A stretch of 64,000 nt of DNA. Origin: Ferrovaceae bacterium. Lineage in GTDB: Bacteria; Pseudomonadota; Gammaproteobacteria; Burkholderiales; Ferrovaceae. Under the pieces are notes generated by a model, which was not told where the DNA came from, searched no databases, and was given only the letters and a program-made list of their open reading frames with translations. The DNA lies in the NCBI GenBank assembly GCA_027311025.1, contig DAICZS010000001.1, positions 1-64,000 of the forward strand, in the 5' to 3' direction. The position numbers and the translations under genes are program-made. This document shows positions 1 through 11,126 of the stretch, one piece after another; the stretch's first letter is position 1; every line of letters starts with the position of its first letter.

Positions 1-1
1 C

Positions 2-151
2 GGGTGCACTTTCATCAACGGGCTGGTGAAGTCAGACCCTCGCCTGCCCTTTGGCGGCACCAAGCAATCCGGTTTTGGTCGCGAGCTGTCCTCGCAGGGC
101 ATCCGGGAATTCACCAACCTCAAAACGGTCTGGATCAGAAATCCGGCCTAA
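2..151 (+). CDS. Aldehyde dehydrogenase, C-terminal fragment (succinate-semialdehyde dehydrogenase-like), truncated by window start
   Basis: Frame 2 reads [49 protein letters not shown], typical ALDH/GabD C-terminus (PFGGxKxSGxGRE). Confidence 0.85.
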   Translation, partial: GCTFINGLVKSDPRLPFGGTKQSGFGRELSSQGIREFTNLKTVWIRNPA

Positions 152-1662
152 CCCAGAAACAGCGCATAGGCCGGGTTGTTGCTTTCATCCACCCAGGGGT
201 ATCCCAGCTGGGCCAGGAATTTCTGGAAGGCCCGCTTGTCCTCGGGAGGCACCTGCAGCCCGACCAACACCCGCCCATAGTCCGCCCCATGGTTGCGATA
301 GTGAAACAGGCTGATGTTCCAGTCTTCACTCATGCTGTTGAGAAACTTGGGGAGCGCACCGGGGCGTTCGGGAAACTCAAAGCGATAGAGCATTTCGTGC
401 CTCGCCTGAGGGGCGCGCCCACCGACCAGATGGCGCACGTGCAACTTGGCCATCTCGTTGTCGGTCAGGTCCAGGGTCTTGATGCCATGTGCATTGAATG
501 ACTTCAGCAATGCCCGCGTCTCTTTGGCATGTGCCACAGATATGCCTACAAACACATGGGCCTGGCGCTCATCCGCGTAGCGGTAGTTGAACTCCGTCAC
601 GGCGCGATCGCCCAACAACTCACAGAACCTCCGGAAGCTGCCGGGCTGTTCCGGGATCGTGGCCGCAAACACCGCCTCACGCTTTTCACCCAGTTCGGCG
701 CGCTCCGCAATGAATCGTAGCCGGTCAAAGTTCATGTTGGCGCCGCAGGCAATGGCCACCAGCGTCTTTTTTCCCAGCCGGTCGCGCGCCACCACCTGCT
801 TCATGCCGGCAATGGCCAGTGCCCCCGCGGGCTCCAGGATCACGCGTGTCTCGTCGAAGACATCCTTGACGGCAGCACAAATGGCATCCGTATCCACGGT
901 CACGATCTCGTCTACCAGCGTCTGGCACAGGCGAAAGGTTTCCTTCCCCACTTGACGCACGGCCACACCATCGGCAAACAATCCAACCTGATCGAGGCGC
1001 ACACGGCGACCTGCCGCCAGCGACTGTTTCATGGCGTCGGAATCCTGCGGCTGTACCCCGATGATGCGAATGTCCGGCCGCACCCGCTTTACATAGGCTG
1101 CCACCCCGGAAATCAGTCCTCCCCCTCCGATCGCCACAAAAATCGCTTCAATGGGCTGGGAATGCTGACGCAGAATTTCCATGGCAATGGTGCCCTGCCC
1201 GGCAATCACTTCGGGATCATCGTAAGGATGTACGAAAGTGTAGCCGTGCGTCCTGGCCAGTTTCTGTGCATGCTCCTGCGCCTCGGAGTAGGACACCCCC
1301 TCCAGGATCACTTCAGCGCCGCGGGCGCGCACGGCTTCAATCTTGATGGAAGGGGTCGTCGTGGGCATGACGATCAGGGCGCGCGCGGACCGGCGCTGCG
1401 CTGCCAATGCCACGCCCTGGGCATGGTTTCCCGCACTGGCGGCAATGACCCCGAGCGCCAGTTCGCGGGGAGTAAGCGAGGCCATCTTGTTATAGGCGCC
1501 CCGCAATTTGAAGGAAAATACGGGCTGCAGGTCCTCCCGTTTCAGCAAAACCGTATTGCCCAGTCGCTTTGAGAGCAGCGGCGCCACCTGCAACGGGCTT
1601 TCGATGGCCACATCGTAAACGCGGGTGGCGTTCAGAATACGTTCCAGATAATCGATTTTCAT
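148..1662 (-). CDS. ilvA: Threonine ammonia-lyase, biosynthetic
   Basis: PLP fold motif [22 protein letters not shown] and two C-terminal ACT-like regions; likely start [19 protein letters not shown] at 1662. Confidence 0.95.
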   Translation of the reverse strand: MKIDYLERILNATRVYDVAIESPLQVAPLLSKRLGNTVLLKREDLQPVFSFKLRGAYNKMASLTPRELALGVIAASAGNHAQGVALAAQRRSARALIVMPTTTPSIKIEAVRARGAEVILEGVSYSEAQEHAQKLARTHGYTFVHPYDDPEVIAGQGTIAMEILRQHSQPIEAIFVAIGGGGLISGVAAYVKRVRPDIRIIGVQPQDSDAMKQSLAAGRRVRLDQVGLFADGVAVRQVGKETFRLCQTLVDEIVTVDTDAICAAVKDVFDETRVILEPAGALAIAGMKQVVARDRLGKKTLVAIACGANMNFDRLRFIAERAELGEKREAVFAATIPEQPGSFRRFCELLGDRAVTEFNYRYADERQAHVFVGISVAHAKETRALLKSFNAHGIKTLDLTDNEMAKLHVRHLVGGRAPQARHEMLYRFEFPERPGALPKFLNSMSEDWNISLFHYRNHGADYGRVLVGLQVPPEDKRAFQKFLAQLGYPWVDESNNPAYALFLG

Positions 1663-1775
1663 AAATAATTCACCCCTGAAGGCCTTGAGGGTAACAAACT
1701 TTCCCACATTTCCCAAAACCGGTTGAGCCCTGCCCCACTTGGGGTTATGCTGCAATCTTGAAGCGAGAGCCATGA

Positions 1776-2438
1776 ATGAACCAGGACGACCTGAAATTTG
1801 CTGCAGCCCGTGCTGCGCTGGACTATGTTCCCGATGACGCCATCATTGGCGTGGGTACCGGTTCCACTGTCAATTTTTTCATCCAGGAACTGGCCAGCGT
1901 CAAAAACCGGATCGAAGGGGCCGTGTCCAGCTCTGAAGCATCGACGCTGCGCCTGAAGGCGGCGGGCATTCGGGTTTACGATCTCAACAGCGTCAACGAT
2001 CTGCCTGTCTATGTGGATGGCGCTGATGAAATCACATCCCATCTCGCCATGATCAAGGGAGGCGGTGGCGCCCTGACGCGGGAAAAGATCGTGGCCGCCG
2101 TGGCCCGGAAATTTGTCTGCATTGCTGATGAAAAAAAGCTGGTGCCCGTGCTGGGCAACTTTCCGCTACCGCTGGAAGTGGTTCCCATGGCGCGCAGCTA
2201 CGTGGCCCGGGAAGTGGTTCGCCTGGGAGGACAGCCCGTCCTGCGTGAAGGGTTTGTGACTGACAACGGCAACATCATTCTGGACATTCATCATCTTGAA
2301 ATCCAGAATCCCGTTGAAATGGAAACGCGGCTGTCCGCCATTACCGGCGTGGTCATGTGCGGCATTTTTGCGCGACGCCCCGCTGACGTCCTGATTCTTG
2401 CCACAACCGGAGAAGGGGTTCGCATCTCGACCCGCTAG
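1776..2438 (+). CDS. rpiA: Ribose-5-phosphate isomerase A
   Basis: [32 protein letters not shown] motifs. Confidence 0.96.
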   Translation: MNQDDLKFAAARAALDYVPDDAIIGVGTGSTVNFFIQELASVKNRIEGAVSSSEASTLRLKAAGIRVYDLNSVNDLPVYVDGADEITSHLAMIKGGGGALTREKIVAAVARKFVCIADEKKLVPVLGNFPLPLEVVPMARSYVAREVVRLGGQPVLREGFVTDNGNIILDIHHLEIQNPVEMETRLSAITGVVMCGIFARRPADVLILATTGEGVRISTR

Positions 2439-2454
2439 CCAGGAAAACCCAACC

Positions 2455-3159
2455 ATGCCTACAGAACATATCGCCAAACAGTTTGATGTGGAACTGGAAA
2501 CCGTTCGAGCCAAGGTCCTCAAAATGGGGGGGCTGGTCGAAGAACAGATCGAGAAGGCGGTTGAAGCGCTGCACGAGGGAGACATGGCGCTGGCCGATGA
2601 GGTCATCGCCCACGATCATCGCGTCAACGGCCTGGAAGTCAGCATTGACGAAGACTGCACGCACATCATCGCGCGCCGCCAACCGGCAGCCGGTGACTTG
2701 CGCCTGGTATTGGCCATCATCAAAACCATCACGGATCTGGAACGCATCGGTGATGAGGCTGAAAAGATTGCCCGCATGGCCAAGCTGATCCATGGCCCGG
2801 ACCGCCTGCACGCGCCTCGGCCGGTGGATCTGCGCCACGCGGCACAATTGGCCGTTCACATGCTGGGGCGTGCCCTGGATGCCTTTGCCCGCCTGGATGC
2901 CAACAGTGCCACCCAGGTGCTACGCGACGATCAGGATGTGGATGAATCGTTCCGCGGCATCCTGCGACAGCTCATCACCTTCATGATGGAAGACCCGCGC
3001 ACGATTTCCAACTCCATCGAGATCCTGTTCGCCGCCAAGGCCATCGAACGCATTGGCGACCATGCCAAAAACATGGCCGAATACGTGATTTTCCTGGTCA
3101 AGGGCAAGGACGTCCGTCACACCTCAGTGGAAGAGATCGAACGCACCGTCACCGCCTGA
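2455..3159 (+). CDS. phoU: Phosphate signaling complex protein PhoU
   Basis: MPTEHIAKQFDVELETVRAKVLKMGGLVEEQI and RIGDHAKNMAEYVIFLVKGKDVRH. Confidence 0.95.
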   Translation: MPTEHIAKQFDVELETVRAKVLKMGGLVEEQIEKAVEALHEGDMALADEVIAHDHRVNGLEVSIDEDCTHIIARRQPAAGDLRLVLAIIKTITDLERIGDEAEKIARMAKLIHGPDRLHAPRPVDLRHAAQLAVHMLGRALDAFARLDANSATQVLRDDQDVDESFRGILRQLITFMMEDPRTISNSIEILFAAKAIERIGDHAKNMAEYVIFLVKGKDVRHTSVEEIERTVTA

Positions 3160-3170
3160 AGCTCAGGCGG
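3152..3170. repeat. Perfect 8-bp inverted repeat CCGCCTGA-AGC-TCAGGCGG over both convergent stop codons
   Basis: Read directly; phoU stop TGA 3157-3159 and yggX stop (TCA on + strand) 3163-3165 lie in the arms. Confidence 0.8.
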
Positions 3171-3435
3171 AGGGGGGAACATAGCCGGCGGCCTGCTCGG
3201 CCCCGGTACCAAAAAAGTGGGCTTCCATTTGCTGCGCGAGGTATTGGCGTGCCTTGGCGTCCGCAAGGTTGAGCCGGTTTTCGTTGATCAGCATTTTCTG
3301 CATTTCAATCCACTGCTTCCAGGCCTCTTCCGAAACCTGATTGAAAATGCGCGCCCCCAGTGGCCCCGGGTATGGCGGAAAATCTAGTCCTTTGGCTTCT
3401 CGTTGCAGTTTGATGCAGTGAACGGTTCGACTCAT
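3163..3435 (-). CDS. yggX: Probable Fe(2+)-trafficking protein
   Basis: [42 protein letters not shown] matches the YggX family. Confidence 0.94.
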   Translation of the reverse strand: MSRTVHCIKLQREAKGLDFPPYPGPLGARIFNQVSEEAWKQWIEMQKMLINENRLNLADAKARQYLAQQMEAHFFGTGAEQAAGYVPPSA

Positions 3436-4775
3436 GGTTTGACCTTTGCGGCGATGTTGTCCGAAATGTGTTTGATGAATACCTTGGAGCGCCGTTGGTA
3501 GTTGTAGAGTTCCTGTTTGGCCTGTGGCAGTTGATCGATGGCGCTCTCGACGAATCCGCGTTCGGCAAACCATTGCCCGGTGCGCGTACTCAACAGAAAC
3601 AGGCGGCGGATGCCCATCTTTCGGGCTTGTTGCTCCACATGCCGCAACAGGGCATCACCTCGCCCCAGATTCCTGAAGTCGGGGTTGATGGCAAGACAGG
3701 CCAGTTCACCGGCTCCTTCATCAGCCAGAGGGTAGAGTGCCACGCAACCAATGATTCTGCCTTCATGGGTCAGCACGGAGAAGCGATCGATTTCTCCCTC
3801 CAGCAGCACCCGATTGCGCTTGACCAGCACGCCATCCGCTTCCAGGGGCTCGATGAGGGAGAGTATCCCGGGAACGTCTTCGAGGTTTGCAGAACGCAGT
3901 ACGTCATGCGTGTCGCGCATCACCATGGTACCAATGCCCTCCCGGGTGAACAGTTCCTGGATCAGGGCGCCGTCCACGTGACGCGTGATCAGATGCACCC
4001 TGGGCACGGTGCTGCGGCAGGCCCGCACGGCGCAGGGCAGATAAAACGCCACGTCTTCAGGCTGCGGCTTGCCGCTTTTCAGCAAAGTCTCGGCCTCCTG
4101 TGCCGTCAACTCTGAAATGGTCTGTCCCTGACTGTTGAGCACCCCGGGCGTGTCCGTGAGGAAGATCAGCTTTTCTGCGCCGAGCGCAATCGCGGTGGCA
4201 GTGGCCACCTCTTCCACGGTCAGGTTGAAAATTTCGCCTGTGGGTGAATATCCCAACGGCGGCAACAGCACGATCTCCTCATCATCCAGCCGCCTGCGAA
4301 TCCCCACGGCATCGATTTTGCGCACCAGTCCCGTGTGCTGGAAGTCGACACCGTCCACCACGCCGATGGGACGGGCCGTGACAAAGTTGCCGCTGGCTAC
4401 CCGGATGTCCGAACCCGCCATGTGCGAGTTGGCCACACCCATGGACAGCAGGGCCTCGATTTCAAAACCGAGGGTGGCCGCCGCCTCAATGACACAGCTC
4501 AGGGCCAGGGCGTCCGTCACCCGCGTGCCGTTGACATAACGGGGTTTGACGCCCCGTGCCGACAGGCGCGCCTCGGTCTGCGGTCGCGCCCCATGCACCA
4601 GGACCAGGCGCACCCCCAGGCTTTCCAGCAGGTTGAGGTCATGGGTCAGTGCAATGAACTTGCCGTCGGCCACCACTTCCCCGCCGAAGGCGATGACGAA
4701 CGTGCGGTCCCGAAACGCATTGATGTACGGGGCCGCGGAACGAAACCAGTTGACGAAGGAGTCGGATCGGGTCAT
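3432..4775 (-). CDS. argA: Amino-acid N-acetyltransferase (N-acetylglutamate synthase)
   Basis: AAK-like N-domain plus GNAT C-domain; start [33 protein letters not shown]; overlaps yggX start by 4 nt. Confidence 0.94.
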   Translation of the reverse strand: MTRSDSFVNWFRSAAPYINAFRDRTFVIAFGGEVVADGKFIALTHDLNLLESLGVRLVLVHGARPQTEARLSARGVKPRYVNGTRVTDALALSCVIEAAATLGFEIEALLSMGVANSHMAGSDIRVASGNFVTARPIGVVDGVDFQHTGLVRKIDAVGIRRRLDDEEIVLLPPLGYSPTGEIFNLTVEEVATATAIALGAEKLIFLTDTPGVLNSQGQTISELTAQEAETLLKSGKPQPEDVAFYLPCAVRACRSTVPRVHLITRHVDGALIQELFTREGIGTMVMRDTHDVLRSANLEDVPGILSLIEPLEADGVLVKRNRVLLEGEIDRFSVLTHEGRIIGCVALYPLADEGAGELACLAINPDFRNLGRGDALLRHVEQQARKMGIRRLFLLSTRTGQWFAERGFVESAIDQLPQAKQELYNYQRRSKVFIKHISDNIAAKVKP

Positions 4776-4782
4776 GAACCGA

Positions 4783-5571
4783 TTATAACGGTTGGGGCGC
4801 CAGCGCTTCCACAAAATCGCCCCACCGGCCCTGAAGCGTAGCCACCAGCGCCAGGGCAGCCGTCTCCGTGCGCAGGATGCGCGGCCCGAGCCTCAGCCCC
4901 AGAAACCCGGCTGCGAGCGCAAGGGCCTCCTCCTCCGCCGTCAGCCCCCCCTCTGGTCCCACCAGCAGGGCAATAGGGCCCGTGGGGAGGGCGAGTTGCG
5001 ACAGGCTCGTGTCACCGCGGGGGGACAGCATCAGCCGCAGGCCTTGCTCTGGCAGGGAAGCAAACCACTGCCCCAGGGACTGGACCGGATCCAGCAGGGG
5101 TACACGATTGCGCCCTGATTGTTCGCAAGCCGCACGGATCACGCCATGCCAATGACCCTCCCGGCGCTGGGCCCGTTCCTGTGACAGGCGGACCACGCTG
5201 CGCCCGGCCTGCAGGGGCGAGCAGCGGTTAACGCCCAGCTCGACGGCCTTCTGGAAGACCCAATCCATTTTTTCATTGACGCATAAGGCTTGCCCCAGCC
5301 ACAGATCCAGTGGGGATTCTGCCTCGCGTGCACTGTAGGCCTGGCGGGAAACGGTAACGGCCGAACCCGTGATGCGATCGATGCGCACCTGATGCTCGCC
5401 ACCCGTGCCGTCGAACAGGACCAGATCGTCTCCCACCTTCAGGCGCAGCACACGCACGGCGTGATGCGCCACGGCCTCGGGCAGCCCGAATGCGGCAGAT
5501 TGCCCCAGCGGCGTGTCGCAATGAAAGCGCGGAATCGTCATGTGCATCGTCAGGTCGAAAGACGCCCTCAT
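4783..5571 (-). CDS. rsmE: 16S rRNA (uracil1498-N3)-methyltransferase
   Basis: LLVGPEGGLTAEEE and RLGPRILRTETA motifs; alternative start at 5541 (MTIPRFHC). Confidence 0.93.
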   Translation of the reverse strand: MRASFDLTMHMTIPRFHCDTPLGQSAAFGLPEAVAHHAVRVLRLKVGDDLVLFDGTGGEHQVRIDRITGSAVTVSRQAYSAREAESPLDLWLGQALCVNEKMDWVFQKAVELGVNRCSPLQAGRSVVRLSQERAQRREGHWHGVIRAACEQSGRNRVPLLDPVQSLGQWFASLPEQGLRLMLSPRGDTSLSQLALPTGPIALLVGPEGGLTAEEEALALAAGFLGLRLGPRILRTETAALALVATLQGRWGDFVEALAPQPL

Positions 5572-5585
5572 GCTATCATGAGCCC

Positions 5586-6368
5586 ATGCTCGAACAGCTC
5601 ATCCAGGTCGTCAAATCAGTTGCTCATGAGGAGGTCATGCCACGGTATCTGAAAGTGGCCCATGACCGGAAAAATGACGGCAGCCTCTTTACCCAGGCCG
5701 ATCTTGCCGCCCAGGAAGCCCTGGTGGGCGCCCTTGCCGCCCTTCATGACTGTCCCATCCTGGGGGAGGAAATGTCCGAGCCGCTGCAGCGCAAACTCTG
5801 GCAGGAAAGCCATGAGGGCGTCTGGTGCGTAGACCCGATCGACGGCACTTCCAACTTCGTTCATGGCATCCCCTACTTTGCCATTTCCGTCGCCTTGATG
5901 CGTCAGGGCCGCCCTGTGCTGGGCGTCGTCTACGACCCGGTTGCCGATGAGGCCTTTGCTGCAGAAAAGGGAAGCGGCGCCTGGCTCAATGGCATTCAAT
6001 TACCCATCAGGGTTTCATCACCCCTGTTTCGGGAGGCGGTTGCCACGGTGGATTTAAAACGGTTGCCCGAAAAGCTGGCGCAAGCGCTGAGCATTCGTCC
6101 TCCCTACGCCTCACAGCGCAACTTTGGCGCAAGCACCCTGGAGTGGTGCTATGTGGCTGCAGGACGTTTTGATCTCTCGCTGCACGGCGGGCAAAAGCTG
6201 TGGGATTACGCAGCGGGCTCCCTGATCCTCCAGGAAGCCGGCGGCAGATACTGCACGCTGGAACACGACCAGTTTTGGGAGGCTTCTCCCTGGAAACGGT
6301 CAGTGATTGCCGCCCTTCACCCGCCTCTTTTCAACGAGTGGCGGGAGTGGCTGCGCGATCGCGCCTAA
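5586..6368 (+). CDS. Inositol monophosphatase family protein
   Basis: GEEMSE, DPIDGTSNFVHGIPYFAISVAL, LWDYAAGSLILQEAGG motifs; start MLEQLIQVVKSVAHEEVMPRY. Confidence 0.9.
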   Translation: MLEQLIQVVKSVAHEEVMPRYLKVAHDRKNDGSLFTQADLAAQEALVGALAALHDCPILGEEMSEPLQRKLWQESHEGVWCVDPIDGTSNFVHGIPYFAISVALMRQGRPVLGVVYDPVADEAFAAEKGSGAWLNGIQLPIRVSSPLFREAVATVDLKRLPEKLAQALSIRPPYASQRNFGASTLEWCYVAAGRFDLSLHGGQKLWDYAAGSLILQEAGGRYCTLEHDQFWEASPWKRSVIAALHPPLFNEWREWLRDRA

Positions 6369-7262
6369 CAACTGCGGGGCCTGTTCCAGCAAAAACTGCT
6401 TGAAGGCCCGGGCCACCGGGGACAATCGTTTTTCCTTGTGGTGCACCAGATACCAATCCCGTACGATGGGCAGCCCGGGAACCGGAAGCACGATGAGCCG
6501 CCGCGTCTCGAGCTCGAGGCTCACCGTATGCTCGGACAGAAAGGCGATGCCCATGCCTGCGATGGTGGCCTGTTTGATGGTTTCGTTGCTGCTCATCTCC
6601 ATGCGCGCATTGACCATGAGGCCATGGGACGAGAGGAACCGTTCCAGTAACTGGCGCGTTCCCGAACCTTTTTCGCGCAGCAGAAAGGGTTCTTCTGCCA
6701 CGCGCGCCAGCGTCAGGGATTTCATCGAGGCCAGGGGATGGTGGGGCGGGGCCACGATGATGTGTGCATTGCGCGCAAAGGGCTCGGTCACAACCCCCAA
6801 TGCCTCGGGCGGTTGCCCCATGATGACGAGGTCCACCTCATTGTGCATCAGCTGATGCACGATCCCTTCGCGATTGTTCACGGACAGTTTCAACTGGACG
6901 GCAGGATGCAGCTCGCAAAACCGGGGCAGGAGCGTGGGCGCAAAGTATTTGGCGGTGCTGATGATGGCAATGTCCAGGCGACCGCTCACGCCTTCCCGCA
7001 GGCTTTCGATGGCTTCCTGCGCATCCTTCATCTGGCGGGAAATGATGTGAGAGTGCTGGTAGAGTTCCTCGCCGGCCTGGGTCAAAAAAATACGCTTGCC
7101 CATTTGCTCGAATAGCGGAATGCCGACCGCATCTTCCAGTTGCTTGATCTGCATGGATACGGCGGGCTGGGTGAGATGAAGTTCTTCGCTGGCACGGGAA
7201 AAATTCAGCAAGCGCGCCACGGATTCGAATATTTGCAGTTGTCGAAACGTGAAATGCACCAT
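6300..7262 (-). CDS. cbbR: LysR-family transcriptional regulator, CbbR-like
   Basis: N-terminal HTH FTFRQLQIFESVARLLNFSRASEELHLTQPAVSMQIKQLEDAVG; divergent from gap-pgk-pyk. The CbbR subtype is inference. Confidence 0.75.
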   Translation of the reverse strand: MVHFTFRQLQIFESVARLLNFSRASEELHLTQPAVSMQIKQLEDAVGIPLFEQMGKRIFLTQAGEELYQHSHIISRQMKDAQEAIESLREGVSGRLDIAIISTAKYFAPTLLPRFCELHPAVQLKLSVNNREGIVHQLMHNEVDLVIMGQPPEALGVVTEPFARNAHIIVAPPHHPLASMKSLTLARVAEEPFLLREKGSGTRQLLERFLSSHGLMVNARMEMSSNETIKQATIAGMGIAFLSEHTVSLELETRRLIVLPVPGLPIVRDWYLVHHKEKRLSPVARAFKQFLLEQAPQLLGAIAQPLPPLVEKRRVKGGNH

Positions 7263-7277
7263 GCCCTCCTGCTTTTT

Positions 7278-7303
7278 ATAAGGCCATTTTATAATGGCTT
7301 TAT
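7278..7303. promoter_or_regulatory. Candidate LysR/CbbR operator, near-perfect inverted repeat
   Basis: ATAAGGCCATT-TTAT-AATGGCTTTAT (10 of 11 paired), 15 nt upstream of the LysR start, in the cbbR/gap divergent spacer. Confidence 0.5.
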
Positions 7304-7466
7304 CATTTCATCATAATTTTTTATAATGAGAACCAGAACCCAAGCCCGCTCCCGCGAAAACGCGGGGGGGAGATGACCTCAGCCTCCGGCTAGTGGATAA
7401 TTGGGCCTATTGCATCCCTACCAACCGATCATTCATCTAAAAATAGCACTTACGAGGAGAAGCCCC

Positions 7467-8480
7467 ATGGCAGTTCGTGTCGGAATCAACGGTTATGGCC
7501 GCATTGGTCGCAATGTCCTGCGCGCCCTTTACGAATCAGGAAACAAGCATGGTATTCAGATCGTGGCCATCAACGATCTGGGAAACCCTGAAACCAATGC
7601 GCATTTGACCCGCTACGATACGGCACACGGCAAATTCCATGCCGATGTTGCAGTGCAAGGCGATGCCATGGTCATCAACGGCGATGTCATTCGGGTCTTT
7701 TCGCAGCGTAACCCTGCCGAGATTCCCTGGAGCAGCGTGGGCGTGGATGTCGTCATGGAATGCACCGGACTGTTCACCAGCAAGGAAAAGGCGTCAGCAC
7801 ACCTCAAGGGGGGGGCACGCAAGGTGATCATTTCCGCTCCCGGCGGCAAGGATGTGGACGCAACCGTGGTCTTTGGCGTCAACCACCAGATCCTGCGCTC
7901 CGACATGACGGTCATCTCCAATGCCTCCTGCACGACCAACTGTCTGGCACCCCTGGTCAAACCCCTGCATGAACACCTGGGTGTCGTCAAAGGGCTCATG
8001 ACCACCATCCATGCCTACACCAACGACCAGGTGCTGACCGATGTTTACCACTCGGACCTGCACCGCGCCCGTTCCGCCACCATGTCCATGATTCCCACCA
8101 AGACCGGTGCGGCTGCTGCCGTGGGTCTGGTGCTGCCAGAACTCAACGGCCGGCTGGACGGATTTTCGGTACGCGTACCCACCATCAACGTCTCGCTGGT
8201 GGATCTCACATTCGAAGCTGCGAGAGCCACGACCGTGGAAGAAATCAATGCCATCATGAAAGCTGCTGCTGAAGGACCATTGAAGGGCATCCTGAACTAC
8301 AACACGGCCCCCCTGGTGTCCGTCGACTTCAACCACGACCCCGCATCCAGTACTTTTGATGCCGGCCTGACCAAGGTTTCTGGCGGCAACCTGGTCAAGG
8401 TGCTGTCCTGGTACGACAACGAATGGGGCTTCAGCAACCGCATGCTGGACGTGACTGCAGCCTGGATGGCGGCCTCGTAA
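7467..8480 (+). CDS. gap: Glyceraldehyde-3-phosphate dehydrogenase, type I
   Basis: [32 protein letters not shown] catalytic motif, [12 protein letters not shown]. Confidence 0.97.
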   Translation: MAVRVGINGYGRIGRNVLRALYESGNKHGIQIVAINDLGNPETNAHLTRYDTAHGKFHADVAVQGDAMVINGDVIRVFSQRNPAEIPWSSVGVDVVMECTGLFTSKEKASAHLKGGARKVIISAPGGKDVDATVVFGVNHQILRSDMTVISNASCTTNCLAPLVKPLHEHLGVVKGLMTTIHAYTNDQVLTDVYHSDLHRARSATMSMIPTKTGAAAAVGLVLPELNGRLDGFSVRVPTINVSLVDLTFEAARATTVEEINAIMKAAAEGPLKGILNYNTAPLVSVDFNHDPASSTFDAGLTKVSGGNLVKVLSWYDNEWGFSNRMLDVTAAWMAAS

Positions 8481-8484
8481 CGCC

Positions 8485-9663
8485 ATGACGATCATTCGCA
8501 TGCAAGACCTTGATCTTGCCAACAAACGCGTCCTGATCCGGGTGGACTTCAACGTTCCACTCAAGGATGGGGTTATCACTGACGACACCCGGATTCGCGC
8601 CAGCCTGCCCGGCATCCACCAGGCCATGGCCGCTGGTGCCCGGTTGATGCTGATGTCGCACTTGGGGCGACCCACCGAAGGTACCTTCGAAGAAGCCTAT
8701 TCCCTGGCGCCGGTTGCCACACGACTGGGCGAATTGCTGGGCGCGCCCGTGCCGCTGATCTCCCGCTGGCTGGACCAGGAAGTGGCCGTGGCTCCGGGCA
8801 GTGTGGTGATGTTTGAAAACGTGCGCTTCAACCCCGGCGAAAAGAAGGACGACGAAGCCCTCTCCCGACGCATGGCCGCGCTTTGTGACATCTTCGTGAT
8901 GGACGCCTTCGGCACCGCGCATCGGGCCGAGGCATCCACCCATGGCGTTGCCAAATATGCACCCATCGCCTGTGCGGGCCCGCTTCTGGCAGCAGAGCTG
9001 GACGCGCTGGGACGGGCACTCAAAGAGCCGGCCCGCCCCCTGGTGGCCATCGTGGCCGGGTCCAAGGTCTCGACCAAGTTGACGGTACTGGCAACACTCT
9101 CGCAGAAAGTGGATCAGCTCATCGTCGGCGGCGGCATTGCCAATACCTTTCTGCTCGCTGCCGGTAAAAAGATCGGCAAATCGCTGGCCGAGCCTGATCT
9201 GGTCCCAGAAGCGCGCAAGATCATCGACGCCGCCAGGGCACGTGGCGGAAACGTGCCCATCCCGGGGGACGGCGTAGTGGGCAAGGCGTTTTCAGAAACA
9301 GCTGAGGCCACGCTCAAATCCGTTGACGATGTGGAAGATGACGACATGATCTTCGACATCGGACCCAAAACCGCAGCGCAACTGGCTGAAATTCTCAAGG
9401 GAGCAGGCACCATTGTGTGGAACGGTCCCGTGGGCGTTTTTGAATTCGACCAGTTTGCCGAAGGCACCAGAACCCTGGCCCTGGCCATTGCAGAATCCCC
9501 CGCATTTTCCATTGCCGGAGGTGGGGACACCCTCGCCGCCGTTTCCAAGTACCATATCGCCGACCGGGTTTCCTACATCTCCACCGGAGGCGGCGCTTTC
9601 CTCGAATTTCTGGAAGGGCGCGAACTGCCTGCGGTTCGCATTCTCGAATCACGCACCCATTAA
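8485..9663 (+). CDS. pgk: Phosphoglycerate kinase
   Basis: [35 protein letters not shown] motifs. Confidence 0.97.
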   Translation: MTIIRMQDLDLANKRVLIRVDFNVPLKDGVITDDTRIRASLPGIHQAMAAGARLMLMSHLGRPTEGTFEEAYSLAPVATRLGELLGAPVPLISRWLDQEVAVAPGSVVMFENVRFNPGEKKDDEALSRRMAALCDIFVMDAFGTAHRAEASTHGVAKYAPIACAGPLLAAELDALGRALKEPARPLVAIVAGSKVSTKLTVLATLSQKVDQLIVGGGIANTFLLAAGKKIGKSLAEPDLVPEARKIIDAARARGGNVPIPGDGVVGKAFSETAEATLKSVDDVEDDDMIFDIGPKTAAQLAEILKGAGTIVWNGPVGVFEFDQFAEGTRTLALAIAESPAFSIAGGGDTLAAVSKYHIADRVSYISTGGGAFLEFLEGRELPAVRILESRTH

Positions 9664-9696
9664 AACTACGAATCACCATACAGGAGTTTCAAGCAG

Positions 9697-11121
9697 ATGC
9701 CTCGTCGCACCAAGATTGTTGCAACCATCGGACCCGCATCCAGCAGCCCCGAAATTCTGGAACGCATGATTCTGGCCGGGATGGATGTTGCCCGCCTCAA
9801 TTTCTCACACGGCACCGAGCAGGACCACCTTGATCGCATCGAAACGATCCGTGCCATTGCAAAGAAGCTGGGGCGCACGGTCGGCATCCTGGGCGACCTG
9901 CAAGGGCCCAAAATCCGCGTGGGCAAGTTCCGCGAGGGTCGCATCGCCTTGAAGGCCGGGGACAAGTTCGTTCTGGATGCGGACTGCACCTTGGGTGACC
10001 AGGAACGCGTGGGACTGGATTACAAGGAACTCCCCCGGGATGTTTCAAGCGGTGACGCCTTGCTGCTGGATGATGGCAAGATCGAACTCCGCGTCGATCA
10101 TGTCAGCGGCAACCAGGTCCATACCACCGTCATTCAAGGCGGCCCCCTGTCCAACAACAAGGGTATCAACCGCCGTGGCGGTGGCTTGACGGCCCCGGCC
10201 CTGACGGAAAAGGACATGGAGGACATCAAGCTTGCAGCGCGCCTGCGCGTGGATTATCTGGCCGTTTCCTTTCCGCGCTCTGGTGCAGATGTGCAGTGGG
10301 CACGCGACCTGATGGTGAAGGCCGGTGGCCATGCCCAGATCCAGTCCAAGATTGAGCGTGCCGAAGCCATCGACGCCCTGGAAGATATCATTGCTGCAAG
10401 CGATTCCATCATGGTGGCACGCGGCGACCTGGCCGTTGAAGTGGGCGACGCCGCCGTGCCGGCCATGCAAAAGCGCATGATCCGCCTGGCCCGCGAAATG
10501 AACAAGACGGTGATTACCGCCACCCAGATGATGGAGTCCATGATTTCCAGTCCGGTGCCCACGCGCGCGGAAGTCTCTGACGTTGCCAATGCCGTCCTCG
10601 ACGGCAGCGATGCCGTCATGCTTTCTGCCGAATCAGCCGCAGGTCAGTTTCCCGTGGAAGCGATTGCGGCCATGGCGCGGGTCTGCGCCGAAGCCGAAAA
10701 GCAGGACACCCAGACCTTTGTGGAGCGCCAGGATCTGGACCGCATCGAACGCGTGGAAAAGGCAGTAGCCCGCGCCGTGATCCATACGACGCGTCACCTG
10801 GAGGTCAAGGCCATCGCCGCATTGACACAAAGCGGCACCACGGCCCTGCTGATGTCCCGCGCAGACGTCAATGTGCCCATTTACGCCATGACACCCGTGG
10901 AAGAGACGCAACGCAAGGTCACCCTGTTTCGCGGCGTCTACCCGGTGGATTTCCAGCATGGGACAGAGCCTGCCGAAATCATGGCCCAGGCCGAAGACCA
11001 ATTGCTGAAGCTGGGCGCCGTCAAGAAGGGCGATTTGATCCTGCTGACCATCGGCGAGCCCATCGGCAAGCCCGGTGGCACCAATACCATGAAAATCATC
11101 AGGATTGGTGAGCGCTGCTAA
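9697..11121 (+). CDS. pyk: Pyruvate kinase
   Basis: RRTKIVATIGPASSSPE, GDLQGPKIRVG, ITATQMMESMI, MVARGDLAVE. Confidence 0.97.
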   Translation: MPRRTKIVATIGPASSSPEILERMILAGMDVARLNFSHGTEQDHLDRIETIRAIAKKLGRTVGILGDLQGPKIRVGKFREGRIALKAGDKFVLDADCTLGDQERVGLDYKELPRDVSSGDALLLDDGKIELRVDHVSGNQVHTTVIQGGPLSNNKGINRRGGGLTAPALTEKDMEDIKLAARLRVDYLAVSFPRSGADVQWARDLMVKAGGHAQIQSKIERAEAIDALEDIIAASDSIMVARGDLAVEVGDAAVPAMQKRMIRLAREMNKTVITATQMMESMISSPVPTRAEVSDVANAVLDGSDAVMLSAESAAGQFPVEAIAAMARVCAEAEKQDTQTFVERQDLDRIERVEKAVARAVIHTTRHLEVKAIAALTQSGTTALLMSRADVNVPIYAMTPVEETQRKVTLFRGVYPVDFQHGTEPAEIMAQAEDQLLKLGAVKKGDLILLTIGEPIGKPGGTNTMKIIRIGERC

Positions 11122-11126
11122 AGGTC

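Noticed and set aside
4-501. 165-aa plus-strand ORF at the window start
   Set aside because: Overlaps the true ALDH terminus in another frame and is antisense to ilvA.
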